From the NCBI GenBank assembly GCA_034430275.1, contig DAOUEW010000366.1, positions 1 through 19,239 on the forward strand: a DNA stretch of 19,239 bases, given 5' to 3'. The notes under the pieces are model-generated. The model did no database searches, was not told the origin of the DNA, and was given only the letters and a program-made list of their open reading frames with translations. This DNA comes from JAUVXJ01 sp034430275. GTDB lineage: Bacteria > Chloroflexota > Anaerolineae > UBA7937 > B3-Chlor. A program made the position numbers and the translations under genes. Positions 13,812-19,239 of the stretch are shown here, in pieces. Within the stretch, counting starts at the first letter, position 1. Each line of letters opens with the position of its first letter.

Positions 13812-15068
13812 TCACTCGGGCAAGGAGATCTCGCCCTTGACCGCCGTCGCTGCCGCGACAGCGGGGCCGGTCAGATACGCCAGGCTCCCCTTGCCGAGTT
13901 TGCCTCTGAAGTTGCGGTTGCCTGTGCTGACCAGGATGTCTCCCTCCGCAAGAACGCCGTGATGGCCGATGGTGCACAGAGAACAACCCTGATTGGTAAC
14001 CATGGCCCCGGCCTTGATGAACGTCTCGTACAACCCTGCCTCCACAGCCTCCATGGCCACCTCGGTCGTGGCCGGGGTGACAATCAGGCGCACGTGAGGA
14101 GCAACCTTTCCCCCCATTCTCTCCAGCACATCGGCGGCAACTTGCAGATCCTCGAGGCGGCCATTGGTGCAGGAACCAATGAACACCTCGTCCACTGGCG
14201 TGCCAGCCACCTCACCAACGGGCCTCACGTTGTCCGGACGATCGGGACAGGCGATGAGCGGCTCCAGTCCGTCTATGTTGAATTCCCACTCTTCCCAGTA
14301 GGAGGCGTCAGCGTCGGAAACCACAGCCTCCACCGGCTTCCCGGCGCGCTCCCCTATCCAGCCCAGGATCTGCTCGTCGGGCACAATGAACCCGATCTTG
14401 CCTTCCATCTCGGTGACCATACTGTCCAATGTCAGCCGACCAGCCAGCGTGAGGGCCTGGATCGGCTGCCCGTAGAACTCCATAGCCTTGTAGATCGTCT
14501 TGCTGGTGTCTATCTGCGAGAGGAGAAACAGCGCCAGATCCTTTGCAGATGCAGGGTACCCGTACTCACCCTGGAAGGTGATCTTGATCGTCTCAGGCAC
14601 TCTGAACCACAGCCGCCCTGTTGCCCAGCCAGCGGCTACGTCTGTGGTGCCCATTCCCGTGGAGAACGAGCCAACCGCCCCCAGAAGGTTCATGTGGCTG
14701 TCCGTGCCGATAATCACACTGCCGGGCAACACCATTCCATGCTCCAGAAGCACGTGCTGCCCGATTCCTGCGTTCACATCGAAGACGTGGGGAATGCCAT
14801 GCTTGGCAGCGAACTCCCGGCAAATACGCTGGTTGTTGGCCACCTGCACCACCTTGGCCGGTGCCTGGTAGTCGAAGGTCATAGCGATCTTCTGCGGATC
14901 CCAGACCGGCTTGTCGGCCAACTGCTTTTCGTACTCCAGGACGACATTCGGACCACCGAAGTCGCGCACTACTGCCAGGTCCAGATCCGCCCAGACCCGG
15001 TCCCCGGCACGTGCATCCTCACCCGAATGGTCACTCAGTATCTTCTCTATGACAGTCTTGCCGGACAT
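13812..15068 (-). CDS. Divergent aconitase/IPM-isomerase superfamily large subunit, first pair
   Basis: A 418-residue homologue with the same length as its paralogue at 12004-13260 but clearly diverged at the active site. The cluster cysteines are kept: C300 (GSCTNGR), C362 and C365. However, the usual GCGPC reads GCSLC, followed by TIGHHG instead of LGAHEG. DSHT is DSHM (GTDSHMNLLG, 121-130), the DHxxPA motif is DYQAPA (66-71), and the THDxT region is replaced by VVRDFGGPNVV (33-43). STGNRNFRGKLG is conserved. These changes fall at positions expected near substrate, pointing to a hydro-lyase with a different substrate from LeuC. The start follows only a weak purine run (GGATGG). An 82-bp gap separates it from the HD gene. 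Confidence 0.85.
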   Translation of the reverse strand: MSGKTVIEKILSDHSGEDARAGDRVWADLDLAVVRDFGGPNVVLEYEKQLADKPVWDPQKIAMTFDYQAPAKVVQVANNQRICREFAAKHGIPHVFDVNAGIGQHVLLEHGMVLPGSVIIGTDSHMNLLGAVGSFSTGMGTTDVAAGWATGRLWFRVPETIKITFQGEYGYPASAKDLALFLLSQIDTSKTIYKAMEFYGQPIQALTLAGRLTLDSMVTEMEGKIGFIVPDEQILGWIGERAGKPVEAVVSDADASYWEEWEFNIDGLEPLIACPDRPDNVRPVGEVAGTPVDEVFIGSCTNGRLEDLQVAADVLERMGGKVAPHVRLIVTPATTEVAMEAVEAGLYETFIKAGAMVTNQGCSLCTIGHHGVLAEGDILVSTGNRNFRGKLGKGSLAYLTGPAVAAATAVKGEISLPE

Positions 15069-15150
15069 GCCATACCATCCTCTCGTCCGCCCCGCGATTC
15101 AAAACCTGGGGCTAGCTGCTCGGACCACACATTGCTCACCAAGAGGCCTG

Positions 15151-15681
15151 TTACTTGAAGGTCTCAAAGCTGGTGAAATCCGCATGATGCAGGACGACGG
15201 CCTCCTTGCTGCGCTGCATGAGATCACCTTCCTTCGCGTGTGCCGCTATCATGTGCAGCACCTCAGCGGGCAAACCCTGCTCAGAAGCTAGAACCACACC
15301 GCTGAACGGGTGACGAATCTTGCCGCCGAATTCGCTCATGATCGTCTTGCCGTCCACGAGTGCGTACTCTAGCAGCTTGCCAACGTCGTGTAGCAGCGCC
15401 CCGGCGATAAGCTGATCGCGGTTGAGTTGGTTCCTCTCCCCATAGATGGTCTCGAAGACATCAGCGACCCCAACGCAAGTGAGCGTCACCACGCGCGTGT
15501 GTTCCACGAAATTGGTGGGGGCGTCCCGGATCTGCAGACTCTGCGCCATCTGGGGCAAATCCGCAACCTTCCATCCCCCTCGTCGCATAGCCTCTTCCCA
15601 GGTCTTGATACACTTCTCCCGCAGGTTCGCGTCTGCTACCAGTTTGAACTCAGGTATCAGCTCGAGCAACTCATCAGACAT
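15151..15681 (-). CDS. HD-domain metal-dependent phosphohydrolase-like protein
   Basis: A 176-residue cytoplasmic protein with a complete HD motif set: H61 (EHTRVV), H98-D99 (LLHDVGK), H124 (RHPFSG), H148 (AAHAKEG) and D168 (HHADF). These would bind one or two metal ions, and the family usually cleaves phosphate esters or nucleotides. No GD/EAL, REC or other partner domain is present. It is embedded between the citryl-CoA-lyase-like gene (3 bp gap) and the first hydro-lyase pair. It is therefore co-expressed with a carboxylic-acid pathway in which no phosphohydrolase step is known. Its substrate cannot be guessed from sequence. Confidence 0.85.
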   Translation of the reverse strand: MSDELLELIPEFKLVADANLREKCIKTWEEAMRRGGWKVADLPQMAQSLQIRDAPTNFVEHTRVVTLTCVGVADVFETIYGERNQLNRDQLIAGALLHDVGKLLEYALVDGKTIMSEFGGKIRHPFSGVVLASEQGLPAEVLHMIAAHAKEGDLMQRSKEAVVLHHADFTSFETFK

Positions 15682-15684
15682 GGC

Positions 15685-16464
15685 TCACTTCACCTTCCTC
15701 TCCGGAGGACCGTCGTACTCGTGCGCGGAGGGATCAATACGCCGCATGGGTCGCATCCGTGTTTGTTCCTCGTACACCTGCGCGACGAGACCCCCGCTCC
15801 GGCTGATGGCAAAGATGCCGTTGCTCATCTCAGGAGGGAAGTCCATCTCGCAGAGCATAGTGGCGATGGCCCCGTCCACATTCATGGGCAGGTCCCGCCC
15901 TAGCTTCTCCTTCATGGCCGCGCGGATCGCGTGCGCCATCTCCACGTACTCCCCAGCCAGCCCGAGCTCCTCCGCCAGCGCGAAGAGCCTCACACTGCGA
16001 GGATCCTCGGTGTGCACACGATGGCCGTAGCCGGGAACCCGTTTCCCCGAAGCCTTGTACTCGTCGAGGAGCTCACCCGCCACGGTGGAAGCGTCCTTTC
16101 CGCTGCTCCTCTTGCGCTCCACCGCCTCGAGAAGCACCCGCATACACCCTTCTATGGCTCCACCGTGGAACCTGTTGATGGAGCTTATGCCCGCGGCCAC
16201 CGCTGTGGTCAGCGGAGCGCCCCCTGAGGCCACGGTGCGCGCTGCCAGAGCCGAAGGGGGAGTCGCACCGTGGTCAACGCTGGACACCAGCATCGCATCC
16301 ATTAGAATGCCCTGCTCCTTCGACGGCAGCTCACCCCTCAAGAGCAGAAAGACAACCTGCGAGAAAGGCACCCGACCCATCAGATCGTCTACGAGATACC
16401 CTTTGTAGGCTATCTTGTTCGGCTCGATCTTCGTTATCGCTGTCTTCCACGTCTCCTCGCCCAT
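15685..16464 (-). CDS. ccl: Citryl-CoA lyase-like protein (short citrate-synthase fold)
   Basis: A 259-residue stand-alone citrate-synthase-fold protein, about the size of Hydrogenobacter citryl-CoA lyase and of the lyase domain of ATP-citrate lyase, and far shorter than citrate synthase (about 380-430). The catalytic triad can be placed at H100 (NRFHGGAIEG), H148 (VPGYGHRVHTEDPR) and D197 (NVDGAIAT). DHGATPPSALAART at 64-77 is a second family motif. The expected reaction is citryl-CoA <-> acetyl-CoA + oxaloacetate, or the same chemistry on an analogue such as methylcitryl-CoA. The adjacent acyl-CoA synthetase-like pair would make the CoA thioester. A strong site (CCAGGAGGAATAGGAG) precedes the ATG. 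It begins 81 bp after the alpha-like gene, with a perfect hairpin in that gap. Confidence 0.85.
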   Translation of the reverse strand: MGEETWKTAITKIEPNKIAYKGYLVDDLMGRVPFSQVVFLLLRGELPSKEQGILMDAMLVSSVDHGATPPSALAARTVASGGAPLTTAVAAGISSINRFHGGAIEGCMRVLLEAVERKRSSGKDASTVAGELLDEYKASGKRVPGYGHRVHTEDPRSVRLFALAEELGLAGEYVEMAHAIRAAMKEKLGRDLPMNVDGAIATMLCEMDFPPEMSNGIFAISRSGGLVAQVYEEQTRMRPMRRIDPSAHEYDGPPERKVK

Positions 16465-16479
16465 CTCCTATTCCTCCTG

Positions 16480-16497
16480 GCACGATGAACATCGTGC
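16480..16497. repeat. Perfect intercistronic hairpin just upstream of the lyase ribosome-binding site
   Basis: GCACGATG-AA-CATCGTGC is an 18-bp perfect inverted repeat. As RNA on the minus strand it forms a seven-base-pair stem with a four-base GUUC loop. It ends at the ribosome-binding site of the citryl-CoA-lyase-like gene. It could be a processing or stability element, or could adjust lyase translation. Confidence 0.5.
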
Positions 16498-16545
16498 TGT
16501 CTAGCCATCGCCCGGTGGAGCGGACCGCTGCCACCGTCCTCGAGT

Positions 16546-17451
16546 CTACAGTCCCAGCTTGGCCAGGACCTCCCTGGTGGCCTTGGGGATGTCACCGAAA
16601 GAATCCACGACCACGGCGCCGACCTCTCGTAGCCGCTCCACCTTGCCCTCATGGGTACCACGGCCACCCTCGATGATGGCCCCAGCGTGGGAGAAGCGCG
16701 TACCCGACTTGGCCGCCTTCCCGCCGATGAAGGCTACCAGCGGCTTCGTGAACTCGCCAGCCTCGATCAGATCAGCCACCTGCTCCTCCTGCGAGGTGCC
16801 AATCTCCCCGAACATAACCACAGCCTTGGTCTCGGGATCGGCCTCGAACAGCCTCACCACCTCCGGATGCGGCAAGCCAACCACCGCGTCGCCACCTACG
16901 TGCACCAGTGTCGTGGCCCCAATCCCCTCCTGAGCGAGATAATAGGCCATGGCCGAGGTGATGCCGCCGCTCCTCGACGTCACACCCACAGGACCCGGGA
17001 AGAACCACTCGCGGGCCGAAGCGGCACGTCCTCCTATCATGCCCAGCACGCCCTTGTCGGGACTGAGCACTCCCAGTGTGTTCGGCCCAACGAATCTGGC
17101 CCCCGCCTCCTTGGCCGACTTGGCAATAACCAACACGTCGTAGATGGGGACCCTGTCCGGAATGATGACCAGAAGCTTGATCCCCGCATCTATGGCCTCC
17201 AGTGCTGCGCTCCTCACCAGCGGGGCTGGTATGAAAAGCACGCTGACGTCCAGCGGCCCTGCTTCTTCCCAGGCTTCCAGGACGGTGTCGTAAACGGGAA
17301 CGCCCTCCGCTTCTTCCCCACCGCGGCCCGGCGTACACCCGGCTACGACGTTGGTTCCGTACTCCTTCATCAGGCGAGTTCTGGCAATCCCCTCACGCCC
17401 GGTGATACCTTGCACGAGAACTCGTTTGGTTTCGTCTATCAGTATGGACAT
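16546..17451 (-). CDS. Succinyl-CoA synthetase alpha-like subunit (candidate citryl-CoA synthetase small subunit)
   Basis: A 301-residue CoA-binding, nucleotide-activated acyl-CoA synthetase subunit. The N-terminal Rossmann domain starts TKRVLVQGITGREG (8-21), and CTPGRGG at 39-45 is the CoA-binding loop. The phospho-histidine is H255 in FSHAGAIIEGGRGT, the match of His246 in E. coli SucD. TSRSGGITS at 158-166 is the phosphate-helix region. Two otherwise well-kept SucD motifs differ: ITEGIP reads IPDRVP (97-102) and the NCPG motif reads NTLG (124-127). These are hints that the acyl substrate is not succinate. The ATG at 17451 follows AAAGGG; a GTG at 17460 is less well placed. It lies 58 bp after the beta-like gene. 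Confidence 0.87.
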   Translation of the reverse strand: MSILIDETKRVLVQGITGREGIARTRLMKEYGTNVVAGCTPGRGGEEAEGVPVYDTVLEAWEEAGPLDVSVLFIPAPLVRSAALEAIDAGIKLLVIIPDRVPIYDVLVIAKSAKEAGARFVGPNTLGVLSPDKGVLGMIGGRAASAREWFFPGPVGVTSRSGGITSAMAYYLAQEGIGATTLVHVGGDAVVGLPHPEVVRLFEADPETKAVVMFGEIGTSQEEQVADLIEAGEFTKPLVAFIGGKAAKSGTRFSHAGAIIEGGRGTHEGKVERLREVGAVVVDSFGDIPKATREVLAKLGL

Positions 17452-17498
17452 CACTCGCACCCTTTCTGCCGGCTCTGGGCTCCTCCCGAGACCAAGAA

Positions 17499-17528
17499 GG
17501 GCTTGCCAGCTACTGCTTGAGCAAGCCC
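17499..17528. repeat. Inverted repeat spanning the stop codon of the beta-like gene
   Basis: GGGCTTGC (17499-17506) and GCAAGCCC (17521-17528) form an eight-base-pair stem with a 14-base loop that contains the TAG stop of the beta-like gene. On the minus strand it is followed by TTCTTGGTCTC. It may be a partial terminator or an mRNA stability element between the two synthetase subunits. Confidence 0.4.
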
Positions 17529-19057
17529 TGTCGCAGCTCTGCCAGTCCTGGGATAGGGAGATCTACGTGCCCCCCTCCAGCTCCCTCAAAGTGGCACTCC
17601 ACCTCGCAGGCCAGGCATTCGATACATCGGCCTCCCTTGGCGTCTTCCCGGCTGATGTTGAGCACCGGCCTGCCATCCTCCAGCTTGAGGATCTTCCGTA
17701 CACAGGTCTCCACACACACCTTGCTCTCGCACGTATCGCAGACTGCGTGATCGTAGGTTACCGTCCCTGTGGGGCTCTCGAAGGTGTAAGGCTCCTTGGG
17801 CTCGGTGCGCGGCTTGGGCTCTGGCAGATCCTTGACCTCTCCCTCCTGGATCAACTTCTGCAATCGCTCCGCACAGAAGTCAGCCGTGTCATCCTTTCCG
17901 TAGGCCTCCACCGGGGCCGGGATCTCGGGAGCGGCACGCTCCAGAATCTCGATGGCTTTCTCTTCCATGTTCCCGCCCAGGCGGATGACCGCCGGCACGG
18001 ATAGGCGATCCTCCAGGAAGGCCTTGACGAAACCACGCGCTGAGTGGAACTGCTCCTGGCTGGCGACCCCAGAGCCAGAGGCGAAGTAGCCATCTATCCC
18101 CGGCAAGGAGAGCACGATCTTCGCCGCACGATACACCTTCGAGGCTGGCGGGTTGCCGCTGGTGTCCACGTACGTAGCCAGCTTGTAGCTACGGCTGAGC
18201 AGCGCATCCATGGACATCATGGATCCGCCGCCGCCAGCACCGTGGAACCCTATGTACCCCTCACCCTTCCGAAAGCCAGCGGCCATCTGGATGAAGTAGA
18301 AGGTGCCCCGGTAGTCCTCGGCTTCCACCTGATAGGCGATCTTCTCCAGCTCGGTAGGAGGACGGTCGAACTCGCGGGCTATCTCGATCCCCAGGTCCGG
18401 ATGCCGGAAGACAGCATAATCGTCCACCGTGACGCGGCAATCGGCAGCATAGAGCTTACCATCGCTGGTTTGGACGAGGGGGTTTATCTCCGCCGCCCTC
18501 GCCTCGTAGGTACGGGCGACCCTGTAGAGGCGCTCCACCATCCCTCCCAGATCCCGGAGCAGCTTTCCATGCAGGCCGGCCCGACGCACCAGATCGCGGG
18601 CCTGGTAGTCTTGCAGCCCCTGGATGATATCCACCTGCGTGCGCGCAACCTTGTCCGGAAACTCGCGGGCGATCTCCTCTATGCCGGTACCCCCCACACT
18701 GCTGAAGATCACAACCGGTGCGCGGGCTCTGTCATCCACGATCACTCCGGCATAGAACTCCCGCTCGATGTCGAGCCGCTCCTCGACCAGCACCTGGTCC
18801 ACCGTGAAGCCCTTGACCGCCATGCCCAGCATCTCACCAGCTATCGACGCCGCCTCTTCGGGCGTCGCTGCTCGCCGGATACCGCCCATACCGGCCCGCC
18901 CCGTCACCCAGGCTTGTGCCTTGACCATCACCTCTCCGCCCAGTTCCTCCGCAATCCGGCGGGCTTCCTCTGGGGTGGAGGCCACTCCGCCGCGTGGTAC
19001 TGGCACCTTATGCGACTTGAGTAACTCCTTGCCCTGGTACTCATGAAGACGCGCCAT
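17510..19057 (-). CDS. Succinyl-CoA synthetase beta-like (ATP-grasp) protein fused to an eight-Cys ferredoxin-like domain
   Basis: A 515-residue first gene of the cluster. Residues 1 to about 225 form the ATP-grasp domain: LHEYQGKELL (4-13), VKAQAWVTGRAGMGG (45-59), AEINPLV with E190/N192, and D206. Residues 235-405 form the CoA-ligase domain, with GFHGAGGGGSMMSMDA in place of the SucC NGAGLAMATMD loop. Typical SucC is about 390 residues, so about 110 residues are extra. After a Pro/Glu/Lys linker (408-423) come two cysteine groups: C440/C443/C448/C452 and C478/C481/C484/C488 (CIECLACEVEC). This is the pattern of a two-[4Fe-4S] ferredoxin, the first group having a two-residue insertion. The fusion is the most unusual architecture in the window. 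The start follows a perfect AAGGAGGAA. Citryl-CoA synthetase large subunit is the favoured reading, unproven. Confidence 0.85.
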   Translation of the reverse strand: MARLHEYQGKELLKSHKVPVPRGGVASTPEEARRIAEELGGEVMVKAQAWVTGRAGMGGIRRAATPEEAASIAGEMLGMAVKGFTVDQVLVEERLDIEREFYAGVIVDDRARAPVVIFSSVGGTGIEEIAREFPDKVARTQVDIIQGLQDYQARDLVRRAGLHGKLLRDLGGMVERLYRVARTYEARAAEINPLVQTSDGKLYAADCRVTVDDYAVFRHPDLGIEIAREFDRPPTELEKIAYQVEAEDYRGTFYFIQMAAGFRKGEGYIGFHGAGGGGSMMSMDALLSRSYKLATYVDTSGNPPASKVYRAAKIVLSLPGIDGYFASGSGVASQEQFHSARGFVKAFLEDRLSVPAVIRLGGNMEEKAIEILERAAPEIPAPVEAYGKDDTADFCAERLQKLIQEGEVKDLPEPKPRTEPKEPYTFESPTGTVTYDHAVCDTCESKVCVETCVRKILKLEDGRPVLNISREDAKGGRCIECLACEVECHFEGAGGGHVDLPIPGLAELRQGLLKQ

Positions 19058-19239
19058 TCCGTTCCTCCTTCCACGTGGGAGATCGCGGTAGCTTGCCGCG
19101 ATCGCTGTCTGTTACAGGCCACAGACGATACGGGCGCCTTTCGCGATCCTTCTTTCTAAGTGTTTTGGGCCACCGGCGTCACACACGATCACTTGGCCCG
19201 CGACGACCCGCTTTCGCGTCGCGGAGCTTCTTGGGCTCA
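19058..19239 (-). promoter_or_regulatory. Leader/upstream region of the nine-gene cluster with three inverted repeats
   Basis: These 182 bp upstream of the beta-like gene hold no gene I can support. Three perfect inverted repeats are visible. GATCGCGG/CCGCGATC is at 19081-19103 (7-base loop), GTCTGT/ACAGAC at 19107-19126 (8-base loop), and CCGCGACG/CGTCGCGG at 19198-19224 (11-base loop). CTTTCGCG occurs twice, near 19139 and 19212. The first two repeats are adjacent and sit just upstream of the Shine-Dalgarno, so they would be tandem hairpins in the 5' leader or operator sites. I could not place a convincing -35/-10 pair. The region continues beyond the window. Confidence 0.4.

Noticed and set aside
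13783..13986. In-frame extension of the first small hydro-lyase subunit
   Set aside because: It overlaps the large-subunit gene and translates to Arg/Gly-rich sequence typical of a shadow frame.
10321..15068. Ordinary leucine biosynthesis operon (leuCD-leuB)
   Set aside because: There are two hydro-lyase pairs, no leuA, NADP/isocitrate-type cofactor residues in the dehydrogenase, and a CoA ligase/lyase set in the same unit. One pair serving leucine synthesis cannot be fully excluded.
12166..15158. Long plus-strand open frames opposite the two large hydro-lyase genes (12166-13359 and 13959-15158)
   Set aside because: They are antisense to well-supported genes, have no recognisable domains, and are expected in GC-rich DNA.
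15685..19057. Classical ATP-citrate lyase
   Set aside because: The lyase is a separate short protein and is not fused to the alpha-like subunit; the arrangement fits a separate synthetase and lyase better.
19081..19103. T-box-like ACCGCG in the cluster leader
   Set aside because: Only the ACCGCG core matches; the rest of the T-box antiterminator sequence and a specifier stem are not visible.

Overview
This is a GC-rich bacterial window with compact operons, Shine-Dalgarno sites of the AGGAGG type and several GTG starts. The gene content suggests a Chloroflexota-like (Anaerolineae-type) or similar deep-branching bacterium: a TtuA/TtuB tRNA-thiolation pair, a LysM protein with Thr/Pro-rich linkers, and archaeal-type split LeuC/LeuD hydro-lyases. 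The lineage is an inference from gene content; there is no rRNA or tRNA gene here to confirm it.

Layout. Bases 1-3934 are on the plus strand: the 3' part of uvrA, an alpha/alpha-toroid repeat protein, a GNAT acetyltransferase and miaB, closely spaced, with the last two overlapping by an ATGA junction. Everything from 3906 to 19057 is on the minus strand. miaB converges on, and overlaps by 29 bp, a two-gene unit made of a REC-GAF-histidine kinase and a secreted C45/acyltransferase-like protein. That unit has a readable sigma70-type promoter at 6929-6957. Next comes a four-gene unit read from 10217 down to 7044: gamma-carbonic anhydrase-like protein, TtuB, TtuA, and a membrane-anchored LysM plus GH99-like hydrolase.

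The most interesting region is a nine-gene minus-strand cluster, 19057 down to 10321. In transcription order it encodes: a succinyl-CoA-synthetase beta-like protein fused to an eight-cysteine ferredoxin-like domain; its alpha-like partner; a stand-alone citryl-CoA-lyase-like protein; an HD-domain hydrolase; two successive large/small pairs of the aconitase/isopropylmalate isomerase superfamily; and an isocitrate/isopropylmalate dehydrogenase with NADP-type cofactor residues.

Taken together this looks like the citrate branch of a TCA-type cycle: acid + CoA + ATP <-> acyl-CoA, C-C cleavage or condensation by the lyase, hydration/dehydration, and oxidative decarboxylation. It resembles the two-step citrate cleavage (citryl-CoA synthetase plus citryl-CoA lyase) known from Hydrogenobacter. 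The Fe-S fusion, the HD protein, the paired non-canonical hydro-lyases and the all-in-one operon are not part of the textbook system. The substrate could be citrate or an analogue; the sequence alone does not decide.

I saw no CRISPR array, insertion sequence, rRNA, tRNA or phage gene. Gaps between genes are short. The largest are 10218-10320, 6881-7043 and 19058-19239, and each holds inverted repeats or a promoter, described below.
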